A stretch of 43,325 nt of DNA from Chitinophagaceae bacterium (GTDB taxonomy: Bacteria; Bacteroidota; Bacteroidia; Chitinophagales; Chitinophagaceae): positions 1-43,325 of the forward strand of contig JANYCA010000166.1 of the NCBI GenBank assembly GCA_025360525.1. The letters run 5' to 3'. The notes beneath the pieces are model-generated. The model was not told the origin of the DNA and searched no databases. It saw nothing but the letters and a program-made list of their open reading frames with translations. Positions 35,735-43,325 of the stretch are shown here, piece after piece (within the stretch, counting starts at the first letter, position 1; every line of letters starts with the position of its first letter). The translations under genes were made by a program, and so were the position numbers.

Positions 35735-37414
35735 ATGGCAAACAATACATTCGATGCAATTGTGGTAGGATCCGGTATTAGCGGTGGCTGGGCTGCAAAA
35801 GAACTAACAGAAAAAGGTTTAAAGGTTTTGATGCTGGAACGTGGCGAAAACATTGAGCATATCAAAGACTATGTAAATACCAACAAAGACCCCTGGGAAT
35901 TTCCACATGCCGGGGGCCGCACTCAGGAAATGATAAAGGATTATCCTGCATTAAAAAGAGATTATCCATTAAACGAAATGAATTTAAAATGGTGGGCAAG
36001 TGATAAGGATAATCCATATACAGAAGTAAAAAGATTCGATTGGTTCAGGGGATATCATGTAGGTGGTCGTTCTTTAATGTGGGGCCGCCAAAGCTATCGC
36101 TGGAGCGATTTTGATTTTGAAGCCAATGCACAGGATGGCCATGGAGTTGACTGGCCAATCAGATACAAAGACATTGCTCCCTGGTACGATTATGCAGAAA
36201 AATTTGCAGGCATCAGCGGGTCCATCGAAAATCTGCCTCAGTTACCCGATGGCCAGTTTATGCCCCCAATGGAATTAAACGTTGTGGAAAAAGATGTAGC
36301 TGCAAGAATAAAAGAGCATTATAAAAATGCCCGTACAATGATTATTGGCCGTACTGCTAATTTAACCCAACCGCACAACGACCGAACCAACTGTCAATAT
36401 AGAAATAAATGCTGGCTGGGCTGTCCGTTTGGTGCTTACTTCAGTACACAATCTGCTACTTTACCAGCTGCTGTAAAAACCGGCAACCTTACACTAAGGC
36501 CATTCTCTATCGTTACAAAAGTTATTTATGATAAGGACACCAAAAAAGCAAAGGGTGTAGAAGTGCTGGATGCAGAAACCAATAAAACCTATGAATATTT
36601 TAGTAAGATTTTATTTTTAAATGCGAGTACTTTAAACACTGCCTGGATATTAATGAACTCTGCAACGGATGTATGGCCGGGGGGATTAGGAAGCAGCAGT
36701 GGAGAATTAGGTCACAACCTAATGGACCATCACCTAGGTGTAGGCGCAGAAGGAATTGTAGAAGGTTATGAAGATAAATACATTTACGGACGCAGGGCAA
36801 ATGGTGTTTATATACCACGCTATCGTAATTTATTTGGAGATAAAAGAGATTACGTACGAGGCTTTGGCTACCAGGGCGGTGCAAATAGAAAAGGTTGGCA
36901 AAGAGACGTGGCTGAATTAAATATTGGTGCAGGCTTTAAAGATGCGTTAACAGAACCTGGTCAATGGTCGATGGGTATGGGTGGTTTTGGAGAAATTTTA
37001 CCGTATCATGAAAACCAAATAACACTGGATAAAAATAAAAAAGATAAGTGGGGATTAAATGTTTTATCGATTGATTGTGAGTTAAAAGAAAATGAACTTA
37101 AAATGCGTAAAGACATGGTGAACGATGCCAAAGAAATGTTGGAGGCGGCAGGCGTTAAAGATGTAAAAGCCCATGATGGCGACGGTACGCCTGGGCGTGG
37201 TATTCACGAAATGGGTACTGCCCGCATGGGTAAAGACCCTAAAACGTCTGTATTAAATGGTAATAACCAGTTATGGGATGCCACCAATGTTTTTGTAACG
37301 GATGGAGCCTGCATGACTTCAGCCGCAGCAGTAAATCCTTCTTTAACCTATATGGCTCTAACCGCAAGGGCTGCAAATTTTGCGGTAGAAGAATTAAAAA
37401 AACAAAACCTATAA
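35735..37414 (+). CDS. GMC-family FAD oxidoreductase, first tandem copy
   Basis: A 559-residue flavoprotein. The FAD motif VGSGISGGWAAKELTEKG lies at 11-28 and ends one strand before LMLERGE. The GMC signatures GYHVGGRSLMWGRQSYRWSDFDF near 106 and a Cys cluster CQYRNKCWLGC at 220-230 follow. The catalytic pair is His491 in GIHEMGTARMG and Asn534 in AAVNPSLTYMA. The family oxidises sugars, polyols or glycosides. No signal peptide is visible, so any periplasmic location would need piggy-back export with the Tat-bearing subunit at 39273; this is inference. It starts 51 bp after the TIM-barrel gene and its stop is 4 bp before the second GMC gene. The three-Cys cluster resembles that of gluconate/2-keto dehydrogenase large subunits. 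Confidence 0.88.
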   Translation: MANNTFDAIVVGSGISGGWAAKELTEKGLKVLMLERGENIEHIKDYVNTNKDPWEFPHAGGRTQEMIKDYPALKRDYPLNEMNLKWWASDKDNPYTEVKRFDWFRGYHVGGRSLMWGRQSYRWSDFDFEANAQDGHGVDWPIRYKDIAPWYDYAEKFAGISGSIENLPQLPDGQFMPPMELNVVEKDVAARIKEHYKNARTMIIGRTANLTQPHNDRTNCQYRNKCWLGCPFGAYFSTQSATLPAAVKTGNLTLRPFSIVTKVIYDKDTKKAKGVEVLDAETNKTYEYFSKILFLNASTLNTAWILMNSATDVWPGGLGSSSGELGHNLMDHHLGVGAEGIVEGYEDKYIYGRRANGVYIPRYRNLFGDKRDYVRGFGYQGGANRKGWQRDVAELNIGAGFKDALTEPGQWSMGMGGFGEILPYHENQITLDKNKKDKWGLNVLSIDCELKENELKMRKDMVNDAKEMLEAAGVKDVKAHDGDGTPGRGIHEMGTARMGKDPKTSVLNGNNQLWDATNVFVTDGACMTSAAAVNPSLTYMALTARAANFAVEELKKQNL

Positions 37415-37418
37415 TTAT

Positions 37419-39134
37419 ATGCCAGGCGATTCAACCAATATAAATAATAAAGCAGTAGCGCAAAACACCTACGATGCCATTGTAATCGGATCGGGTATCA
37501 GCGGCGGCTGGGCTGCCAAAGAACTTACCGAAAAAGGGTTAAAAGTACTGATGCTGGAACGTGGGCCTGATCATGAACACATAAAAGATTATAAAACCGC
37601 CAGCAAAGATCCATGGCAATTTGAACATGGCGGAAGAACAACTGAACAACAGAAAAAAGATTATCCTGTAATACACCGCGGCTGGGCGGCAAGCGAAAGT
37701 GTAATGGATGCCTGGACCAATGAAGTTGATTCTCCGTATACAGAAATAAAACCTTTTACCTGGTGGCGAAGTTATCGCATGGGTGGCCGCTCTCTATTGT
37801 GGGGAAGACAAAGTTACCGTTGGAGTGATTTTGATTTTAACGCTAACGCACAGGATGGCCATGGAGTAGATTGGCCAATAAGATACAAAGACATAGCGCC
37901 ATGGTACGATTATGCTGAAAAATTTGCAGGCATCAGCGGATCATTAGAAGGATTGCCACATTTACCTGACGGACAGTTTCTTCCCCCCATGGATTTAAAC
38001 TGTGTAGAAAAAGATGTTGCTGCAAGAATAAAAAAACATTACAATAATCAACGGCATCTTATTATAGGAAGAGTAGCAAATTTAACAGCACCATTACAGG
38101 CAAGAACAGCCTGCCAGTTTAGAAATCGTTGTTGGGAAGGATGTCCCTTTGGTGGCTATTTCAGTACCCAATCTTCTACCTTGCCAGCTGCCAGGGCAAC
38201 AGGTAATTTAACAGTGAGGCCCTTATCAATCGTTACAAAAATTTTGTACGATAAAGACACTCAAAAAGCCAAAGGTGTTGAGGTGTTAGACTCAGAAACC
38301 AATAAAACCTATGAATATTACAGCAAAATTGTTTTTGTAAATGCCTCTGCCTTAAATTCTGCCTGGGTACTAATGAATTCTGCAACAGATATTTGGCAGG
38401 ATGGACTGGGAAGCAGCAGTGGGGAGCTGGGTCACAATGTAATGGATCATCATTACAACATAGGCGCTTCGGGCACTATAGAAGGTTTTGAAGATAAATA
38501 TGTGTATGGCAGAAGGGCGAATGGTACCTATATGCCCCGTTTCGCCAATTTATTTGGAGATAAGAGAGATTTCCTTCGTGGATATGGTTTTCAGGGCGGC
38601 GCCAGCAGAACCGGATGGAACAGAGAAATAGCAGAAATGAACATTGGCGCCAATTATAAAGATGCCATAACCGAACCTGGTGCATGGCAAATTGGCTTGG
38701 GTGGATTTGGCGAAGTGTTGCCCTATCATGAAAATAAAATTTCTTTGGATAAAATAAGGAAAGATAAATGGGGTTTACCAGTGCTGGCAATGGATGCAGA
38801 ACTAAAAGAAAATGAAAAGAAGATGCGTATTGATATATTGAAAGAGTCAATAGCAATGTTAGAAAATGCAGGAGCAACAAATGTATCGGGCCACGACGGC
38901 GGACACAATATGGGACATGGTATACATGAAATGGGAACGGCTCGTATGGGCAACGATTCAAAAACATCAGTATTGAATAAATACAACCAGGTGTGGGATG
39001 CAAAAAATGTTTTTGTAACAGATGGTGCTGCCATGACATCTGCAGCATGTGTTAACCCGTCGCTAACCTATATGGCATTAACAGCCAGGGCTGCTGATTT
39101 TGCGGTGAGTGAATTAAAAAAAGGTAATCTATAA
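37419..39134 (+). CDS. GMC-family FAD oxidoreductase, second tandem copy
   Basis: A 571-residue paralogue of the preceding gene, with twelve extra N-terminal residues before the FAD motif IGSGISGGWAAKELTEKG. It keeps the WRSYRMGGRSLLWGRQSYRW segment, the CQFRNRCWEGC Cys cluster, His503 in GIHEMGTARMG and Asn546 in CVNPSLTYMA. Long stretches are close to identical to copy 1 at protein and DNA level (for instance the ANAQDGHGVDWPIRYKDIAP block), while the substrate-side loop near residues 70-95 differs. The pair could form a heterodimer or treat two substrates. It is 4 bp after copy 1 and 138 bp before the subunit-3-like gene. No signal peptide is seen. Confidence 0.88.
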   Translation: MPGDSTNINNKAVAQNTYDAIVIGSGISGGWAAKELTEKGLKVLMLERGPDHEHIKDYKTASKDPWQFEHGGRTTEQQKKDYPVIHRGWAASESVMDAWTNEVDSPYTEIKPFTWWRSYRMGGRSLLWGRQSYRWSDFDFNANAQDGHGVDWPIRYKDIAPWYDYAEKFAGISGSLEGLPHLPDGQFLPPMDLNCVEKDVAARIKKHYNNQRHLIIGRVANLTAPLQARTACQFRNRCWEGCPFGGYFSTQSSTLPAARATGNLTVRPLSIVTKILYDKDTQKAKGVEVLDSETNKTYEYYSKIVFVNASALNSAWVLMNSATDIWQDGLGSSSGELGHNVMDHHYNIGASGTIEGFEDKYVYGRRANGTYMPRFANLFGDKRDFLRGYGFQGGASRTGWNREIAEMNIGANYKDAITEPGAWQIGLGGFGEVLPYHENKISLDKIRKDKWGLPVLAMDAELKENEKKMRIDILKESIAMLENAGATNVSGHDGGHNMGHGIHEMGTARMGNDSKTSVLNKYNQVWDAKNVFVTDGAAMTSAACVNPSLTYMALTARAADFAVSELKKGNL

Positions 39135-39272
39135 TCGGAGCAGGCAAACACATAAAAGTGATACTTAAACAAACAACATTTATAATGTAACTATCAGTTA
39201 AAAAAGAAGAAGCACAATGGCATAAGATGTCAGCTTTTTTCTCTTTTAATGTGTTAGGCAAAACAAAAATCT

Positions 39273-39932
39273 ATGAACAGAAGAGAATTACTAAGAATGG
39301 TTTCACTAGCTACAGGCGCTGTAGTTATTGGTGGAGAATTTTTCCTCACTGGTTGCAAAAACAACGATGCAATTTTAGGCGGTGCAACATTTAGCAAAGA
39401 TGATATTGCTTTTTTAGACGAAGTGGCGGATACCATTTTACCAACCACCACAAGCCCCGGTGCCAAAGCTGCAAAAGTTGGTACATTTATGACGGTGATG
39501 GTTAATGACTGTTACACTGAAGTTGACCAAAAATTATTTCATGCAGGTATTTCAAAATTGAATGAAGCCAGCGCAAAAAAATTCAGCAAAAGCTTTATGG
39601 ATATAACCGCTCCACAACGTCTTGAGTTGTTAACCGAAATAGACAAAAATGCAAAAGCGTTTAATAAAAATGTTGATGCAATTTTTAATGCTTATACTCC
39701 CGAGCAAAAAACACAAATGGCATTGGAAAAGAATAAAGACGACAAAGATGCCAAGGCGGATAAAATAAGGGAGAATCCTGATTATTATTTTGTTCAAATG
39801 AAGCAACTAACCCTACTCGGATATTTCAATTCAAAAGAAGGCGCTACCCAGGCTTTAAGATATATAGCCGTACCCGGTAAATATGACGGAAACTTCCCTT
39901 ATAAAAAAGGAGATAAGGCATGGGCTACATAA
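39273..39932 (+). CDS. Gluconate 2-dehydrogenase subunit 3-like Tat lipoprotein
   Basis: A 219-residue protein. MNRRELLRMVSLATGAVVIG is a Tat signal (Arg3-Arg4), and FFLTGC gives a lipobox Cys28. The rest matches the gluconate 2-dehydrogenase subunit 3 family: DDIAFLDEVADTILPTTTSPGAKAAKV near residue 50, FMTVMVNDCY, then LTLLGYFNSKEGATQALRYIAVPGKYDGNF near the C terminus. In characterised enzymes this small subunit partners the GMC flavoprotein and provides the Tat signal for export of the complex. Here it closes the operon after two GMC genes that lack their own signals, so it may carry one or both to the periplasm. A terminator follows 59 bp later. Confidence 0.88.
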   Translation: MNRRELLRMVSLATGAVVIGGEFFLTGCKNNDAILGGATFSKDDIAFLDEVADTILPTTTSPGAKAAKVGTFMTVMVNDCYTEVDQKLFHAGISKLNEASAKKFSKSFMDITAPQRLELLTEIDKNAKAFNKNVDAIFNAYTPEQKTQMALEKNKDDKDAKADKIRENPDYYFVQMKQLTLLGYFNSKEGATQALRYIAVPGKYDGNFPYKKGDKAWAT

Positions 39933-39991
39933 ATTAAATGAATAGAAATTGTCTTCAATTTATAAGCGGTAATACAAACATATTAGAAAGC

Positions 39992-40027
39992 AAAAGGACT
40001 GATGAAATTACTTCATTAGCCCTTTTT
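39992..40027 (+). terminator. Intrinsic terminator of the GMC operon
   Basis: AAAAGGACTGATGAA (39992-40006) pairs with TTCATTAGCCCTTTT (40012-40026) with one mismatch and one G-U pair, around a 5-nt loop, and ends in a run of T. It lies 59 bp after the stop of the subunit-3-like gene. Confidence 0.75.
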
Positions 40028-40036
40028 GATTGGTAT

Positions 40037-40066
40037 AAGCTGATAGAAAAAAAACTTCAGCTTTTT
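40037..40066 (+). terminator. Second hairpin downstream of the GMC operon
   Basis: AAGCTGA (40037-40043) and TCAGCTT (40057-40063) form a 7-bp stem with an A-rich 13-nt loop and a T-run after it. It may back up the terminator just upstream. Confidence 0.4.
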
Positions 40067-40095
40067 ACGGAAAAAACCTGCTTTAAAATGCACCC

Positions 40096-40230
40096 TCATT
40101 GAAAAGGGTTCTGCAAAGATGTAAAAAATCGACTAAGTTCATCAAGCTGCTTCCGGTTGCAACAATTCTGCACAAAAATATTTTCTCCCACCAGCGATGA
40201 TGGATCTTTTGTGTAAAAGAACCTTTGCAT
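40096..40230 (-). other. Short open frame (44 codons) beyond the exuT remnant, unrecognised
   Basis: An ATG at 40230 opens a 44-residue frame (MQRFFYTKDPSSLVGENIFV and onward) that ends at 40096. I do not recognise it. It lies just downstream of the decayed hexuronate genes on the same strand and might be the tail of another lost gene or a chance frame. Confidence 0.2.
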
Positions 40231-40242
40231 TGTCAATTATTT

Positions 40243-40472
40243 TCATTGTTTTTTCTCATATAATTGAATCGCTTTTTCTTTACGTACCAATGCCTTCATC
40301 AATAGCCAAGCTACTAAATAAGCTACCGCATTAAATGTAAACATGAAGGTATAAAGACTGTTTCAATGTGTCCTAAAGCTTTGTAATGGTCAACCAGCGC
40401 CCCACTTGCTTTAGTAACCAATACATCCCCGATGCCGCCTGCCATTCCACCAATTGCTTTCACCGAACTAAT
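40243..40472 (-). pseudogene. exuT: Remnant of hexuronate MFS transporter, C-terminal part, frameshifted
   Basis: Reading on the minus strand from 40472, ISSVKAIGGMAGGIGDVLVTKASGALVDHYKALGHIET is the typical late-helix region of ExuT-type hexuronate symporters. Near 40355-40362 the frame breaks by one base, and the other frame continues YTFMFTFNAVAYLVAWLLMKALVRKEKAIQLYEKK to a stop at 40243-40245. All upstream parts of the transporter (about 350 residues) are gone; the fragment is joined directly to the kdgK remnant. Not functional. Confidence 0.75.
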
Positions 40473-40641
40473 CGGCGCTGGCCAATATTTTATCAAAATC
40501 AAATTCAAAGGCATCTACATCTGCAATTGATGCACCTGCCAGATCATATACCACCTCCGATGCCCCCTTGGATGCACCCGCTTTTTTAAAAAAAATACCA
40601 AGCCTGTCTCCGTTGCTATTTCTATATTGTGGGGATTGATA
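40468..40641 (-). pseudogene. kdgK: Remnant of 2-dehydro-3-deoxygluconokinase, internal fragment
   Basis: About 57 residues in the same open frame as the uxaC fragment: GDRLGIFFKKAGASKGASEV followed by VYDLAGASIADVDAFEFDFDKILASAD, then a stop at 40468. This matches the internal region of PfkB-type KDG kinases, where a GxRLGIYF strand is followed by ..S.VVYDRAxSxIA and a DWDKIL.GADWFH segment. Both ends of the kinase are missing. It is fused by deletion to the uxaC remnant upstream and the exuT remnant downstream. Identification rests on remembered family motifs, so a search should confirm it. Confidence 0.65.
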
Positions 40642-41428
40642 CCCTTTACGCACATTTTCAAATAGTGTTTTTAATTCTTTCTCGGTGTAATCTTCCGCAT
40701 ACATTTCATCTAGTCCATGGTCCGATACAGTGCAACCGTTTGCAACAAAATAATCATGCCTGTTTTTTAAAACAGCAACATAATCATCAAAGCTTTCGAT
40801 GGTCGTTTCAGTGACTGCTTCAAGCTTTAAAATGTATTCATTAAATGTAGTTGCATTATCAATATGCATTGCTTTATCGGGCCTGAAAGATGAATACACT
40901 TTTATTTCAAACTTACTATTATGTATTTTTTGATGTGCAAACAAATCATCCAGTGGATCATCGGTGGCGCCTACATATTGCACGTTCATTTTGCGGAGCA
41001 GATTGTGCACCCTGAATTCTTTTCCCTGGAGTTTTTCGGAACATTCATCATAAATATTTTTGGCGATGGCGGGTGTCAGTAACTCATTCACATCAAAATA
41101 GCGCTGTAGTTCCAAGCTTCTCCAAAGATACAAGGGATTACATATGATATAAGGAACTGTTGCAGCTCACTGGTAAAATTTCTCCCAATCCGATGCATTG
41201 CCGGAACATTATTTTTCGTTAACCCCACTGGTCTTCATAGCACCGCATTTGTAATGGTCGCCATGCATACAAACACCAGTAAGGTTTTCAAAATTAATAT
41301 CATCTGCTATTTGCCGGGTGATAAATTATTATGGTAATCAATGATAACATATCCTTTGCATAACCATGATATATTTTTTCTGCGCTTACAGAATCCAGCA
41401 AAAAGTTTTCATCTAAAAACTTTTTCAT
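40642..41428 (-). pseudogene. uxaC: Degraded glucuronate isomerase, N-terminal half
   Basis: The ATG at 41428 begins MKKFLDENFLLDSVSAEKIYHGYAKDM, a clear UxaC start 6 bp after the uxuA stop. Frame breaks near 41345 and 41312 interrupt IIDYHNNLSPG and QIADDINFENLTG. In-frame stops lie at 41209-41211 and 41167-41169. From 41133 the frame stays open through LELQRYFDVNELLTPAIA, VGATDDPLDDL, FRPDKAMHI and CTVSDHGLDEMYAEDY, up to about 40642, where the rest of the gene (about 200 residues) is missing and the kdgK fragment begins. The metal-binding HxH of DYHNH is also lost (HNN). The enzyme would have interconverted glucuronate and fructuronate. Confidence 0.85.
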
Positions 41429-41434
41429 TTTTTA

Positions 41435-42625
41435 TTAATACAATGATTTAGTAATTCCCATTTCGAGCCCACGCAATTCTGCCAATCCCCTTAATCTTCC
41501 TATTGCGCTATACCCTGGGTTTGTTTTCTTTTTTAAATCGTCCAGCATCTGGTGCCCATGGTCGGGACGCATGGGGATTGAAAAATTTCTTTGTTGCATT
41601 ACCGCAATAATTTCTTTTACAACAGCATACATATCTACATCGCCTTCAAGATGGTTATCTTCATAAAAATCTCCCCATTCATTTCTTCTGGTACTCCTTA
41701 GGTGAATAAAATTTATTCTATCGCCAAATTGCTTTACAATTGCTGGCAAATCATTGTCTGCCCTAACACCAAAAGAACCGGTACAAAAACACAGTCCATT
41801 GTTTAAAGAAGGTACGGCTAAAATTAAGGCTTCTATATCAGCTGCGGTACTTACAACCCTCGGCAATCCAAGGATGGGAAACGGTGGATCGTCCGGATGT
41901 ATTACCATCTTTACATTAGCAGCATCCGCAACAGGGATTATTTGTTGCAAGAAATAAATTAAATGGCTTCTCAATTTATTGGCATCAATACCTTCATATT
42001 TATTCAACGCTGCTTGAAATTGTTCTACCGTAAAACTCTCTTCGCAACCAGGCAATCCTTTTATGATGGTCTGTTCCAACAATAATTTTTCGGCAGCTGC
42101 CGTTGCATTAAACCTTCTTTCGGCTCTCGAAATATCTTCAGTAGAATAATCATTCTCCGCATTTTTTCTTTTTAGAATAAATAAATCAAAAGCAATGAAG
42201 GCTGCTTTTTCAAACAGCAAAGCCAAAGATCCATCAGGCATTGGATAAGCAAGATTTGTTCTTGTCCAATCCATTACCGGCATAAAATTGTAGGTAACAA
42301 TATTTATTCCGCATGCGCTGAGATTTATTATAGACTGTTTGTAGTTGTCTATAAAAATTCCAAAACCTACCACTTGTGTTTTGATGGCTTCATGTACAGG
42401 AACACTTTCTACTACATCCCATTTTAATCCAACTGCTTCAATTTCTTTTTTACGTTTGGTAATTTCTTCTACGGTCCATATTGCTCCATTAGGTATATGA
42501 TGCAGGGCAGTAACAATCCCTGTACAACCGGCTTGTCTAATATCCCATAAACTAACAGGGTCGTTAGGGCCATACCACCGCATGGTCTGTACCATTCCCT
42601 TTATGTTGCTGATTGTATTACTCAT
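41435..42625 (-). CDS. uxuA: Mannonate dehydratase
   Basis: A 396-residue cytoplasmic enzyme that converts D-mannonate to 2-keto-3-deoxygluconate. UxuA signatures are [20 protein letters not shown] at 15-34, [63 protein letters not shown], and the C-terminal [12 protein letters not shown]. The metal-binding His/Cys/His/Asp positions are present and the frame is intact; length is normal. A later start at the Met just before VQTMRWYGP is possible. The gene once led an uxuA-uxaC-kdgK-exuT operon whose later members are now wrecked just downstream, so its product lacks local partners. It may serve with genes elsewhere or be on the way to loss. Confidence 0.93.
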   Translation of the reverse strand: MSNTISNIKGMVQTMRWYGPNDPVSLWDIRQAGCTGIVTALHHIPNGAIWTVEEITKRKKEIEAVGLKWDVVESVPVHEAIKTQVVGFGIFIDNYKQSIINLSACGINIVTYNFMPVMDWTRTNLAYPMPDGSLALLFEKAAFIAFDLFILKRKNAENDYSTEDISRAERRFNATAAAEKLLLEQTIIKGLPGCEESFTVEQFQAALNKYEGIDANKLRSHLIYFLQQIIPVADAANVKMVIHPDDPPFPILGLPRVVSTAADIEALILAVPSLNNGLCFCTGSFGVRADNDLPAIVKQFGDRINFIHLRSTRRNEWGDFYEDNHLEGDVDMYAVVKEIIAVMQQRNFSIPMRPDHGHQMLDDLKKKTNPGYSAIGRLRGLAELRGLEMGITKSLY

Positions 42626-42966
42626 CGTTGATTTTTTGTAACTGTGAATTTAACTTAGAAATATAACACTGCTTGGGAAGTTCACTTTCTAAAAATCTAT
42701 ATTTAATTGAATTTCTGCCTCAATAAAACAAAATTCTTACAAATTGTTTCTAACAGATATCCAATTTTAACATGTATTGTAAATGAAAGATAAATATTTT
42801 TATAGAGCTCTCGTTGTAGCTAGGGTCGGTTAAATTACTGTGAAAATTGCAGTTCGGCGTGTTATCTTAATATAAAGCATATTCTATGGTTTGGCATTAG
42901 TCTCAATCAGCAAAATTACTTATCGATTATACCCGGTATTTTCTTCAAACTTGGAAATGTATTTTT
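42626..42966. other. AT-rich spacer upstream of uxuA, no gene seen
   Basis: This 341-bp stretch has stops in all frames at short intervals. A minus-strand TATATTTC at 42658-42665, one base from TAnnTTTG, might be the uxuA -7 box, but evidence is thin. No tRNA, repeat or strong hairpin was recognised. Confidence 0.4.
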
Positions 42967-43066
42967 AACCCAGATTTTGCAGTAGCCCTTTTTTAGACAA
43001 ACTGTCAAGATGCAATAGCAGTTTTTGCATATTGTGTGTAAAAAATAGTGCCTGTTTATCAATCAT
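42965..43066 (-). pseudogene. Possible transposase C-terminal remnant inside the inverted-repeat element
   Basis: A 33-residue frame starting MIDKQALFFTHNMQKLLLHL whose last codons and stop lie in the left terminal repeat. It has the basic/hydrophobic look of some transposase tails (..HNxxKL..), but it is too short to assign. Stop codons precede it. Confidence 0.25.
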
Positions 43067-43156
43067 TTAAGTTACTAAAATCCCACTGCTATGCAGTAGA
43101 GATTTTATTCAATGAAGACAAAATGGCTTCGTTTTTTCTACTGCAAAATCTGGGTT
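42967..43156. mobile_element. 190-bp element with 19-bp perfect terminal inverted repeats (IS remnant or MITE)
   Basis: AACCCAGATTTTGCAGTAG (42967-42985) is repeated exactly as its reverse complement at 43138-43156. Inside, AAAATC...GATTTT around ACTGC-TAT-GCAGT (about 43077-43106) forms an inner hairpin. A 33-codon minus-strand frame (start 43066, stop 42965-42967) runs out through the left repeat, as the end of a transposase gene might. No clear target-site duplication flanks it. Its size rules out a working transposase, so it is an internally deleted IS or a MITE. Confidence 0.6.
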
Positions 43157-43222
43157 CATCAATTACTAAAAAAAAGGAAAGAACAATTTCAAACTAACAA
43201 ACATGAAACCTTCCCGAACGCA

Positions 43223-43256
43223 AAAAAGCCTCAACAAATACATGTTGAGGCTTTTT
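43223..43256 (-). terminator. Terminator of the rRNA operon
   Basis: A perfect 14-bp stem, AAAAAGCCTCAACA (43223-43236) with TGTTGAGGCTTTTT (43243-43256), and a 6-nt loop. On the minus strand it ends in a T-run and lies just after the 3' end of the 5S rRNA. Confidence 0.88.
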
Positions 43257-43261
43257 AAAAG

Positions 43262-43325
43262 AATATGGCAACTACTTACTCTCCCGCATTGTTGTGCAGT
43301 ACCATCAGCCATAAGGGGCTTAACT
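43262..43325 (-). rRNA. rrf: 5S ribosomal RNA, 3' part (cut by window edge)
   Basis: Read on the minus strand, the sequence begins AGTTAAGCCCCTTATGGC, continues TGATGGTACTGC and ends GGGAGAGTAAGTAGTTGCC. These are the conserved 5S words AGTTAAGCxxC, GATGGTACTGC and GGGAGAGTAxGT in the right order and spacing. The 5' half lies beyond the window; the exact 3' end may differ by a few bases. An rRNA operon therefore runs into the window from the right. Confidence 0.93.

Noticed and set aside
38476..39048. 190-codon minus-strand open frame opposite the second GMC gene
   Set aside because: It is antisense to a strongly supported GMC gene, has biased low-complexity composition and matches no family; similar antisense frames elsewhere were dropped for the same reason.
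40323..40514. 63-codon minus-strand frame that could be called a small protein
   Set aside because: It begins inside kdgK remnant sequence read in the wrong frame, then becomes the exuT remnant and ends after a frameshift; it is pseudogene debris.
1..43325. CRISPR array, tRNA genes, phage genes, toxin-antitoxin pairs or integrase/att sites
   Set aside because: I saw no regularly spaced direct repeats, tRNA-like folds or recognisable proteins of these kinds in the window.

Overview
The window looks like a chromosomal stretch from a soil- or plant-associated Bacteroidota, most likely family Chitinophagaceae. The reasons are two SusC/SusD pairs, low GC, TAnnTTTG-type promoter elements, weak Shine-Dalgarno sites, many Tat- and lipobox-bearing exported enzymes, and a 5S rRNA of Bacteroidota type at the right edge. 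No taxonomic search could be run, so the family is an inference.

Region 1 (1-9115). An unknown protein (8105-9115, +), probably a regulator, is divergent from a minus-strand operon: SusC, SusD, a Tat-exported flavin amine oxidase, a succinate-semialdehyde dehydrogenase-type enzyme, and a GABA aminotransferase cut by the left edge. This pairs an outer-membrane SusCD importer with an amine/GABA catabolic chain and has no glycoside hydrolase.

Region 2 (9259-33217). This is a large beta-mannan/glucomannan utilisation locus. On the minus strand, in transcription order: GH26 mannanase, sodium:solute symporter, GH130 mannosylglucose phosphorylase, cellobiose/mannobiose 2-epimerase, SusC, SusD, two surface glycan-binding lipoproteins, a terminator-like hairpin, a second GH26, GH5_2-type endoglucanase, a DUF5060-GH5-like multidomain enzyme, GH5_7 mannanase, GH3 beta-glucosidase and a CE2-type acetylesterase. 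An AraC regulator lies divergently on the plus strand. The proposed flow is surface binding and cutting, SusCD import, periplasmic trimming and deacetylation, symport of mannobiose, epimerisation to mannosyl-glucose, and phosphorolysis to mannose-1-phosphate plus glucose. A conserved AT-rich element sits exactly 172 bp from the start codon of both the SusC gene and the leading GH26 gene, so the two transcription units are probably co-regulated.

Region 3 (33478-40066, +). This is an operon of an MFS transporter, an exported hydroxypyruvate isomerase-like TIM-barrel protein, two tandem GMC oxidoreductases and a gluconate 2-dehydrogenase subunit 3-like Tat protein, closed by a terminator. It looks like a periplasmic sugar or polyol oxidation module.

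Region 4 (40067-42625, -). An intact mannonate dehydratase (uxuA) is followed 6 bp downstream by wreckage of its operon. Remnants of glucuronate isomerase (uxaC), KDG kinase (kdgK) and a hexuronate transporter (exuT) lie in order, joined by internal deletions, with frameshifts and stops.

Region 5 (42626-43325). About 340 bp without recognisable genes is followed by a 190-bp element with 19-bp perfect terminal inverted repeats (an IS remnant or MITE), then the terminator and 3' end of a minus-strand 5S rRNA. Other non-coding signals include a folded 127-nt element at 10419-10545 that resembles a Bacteroidota structured-RNA family.
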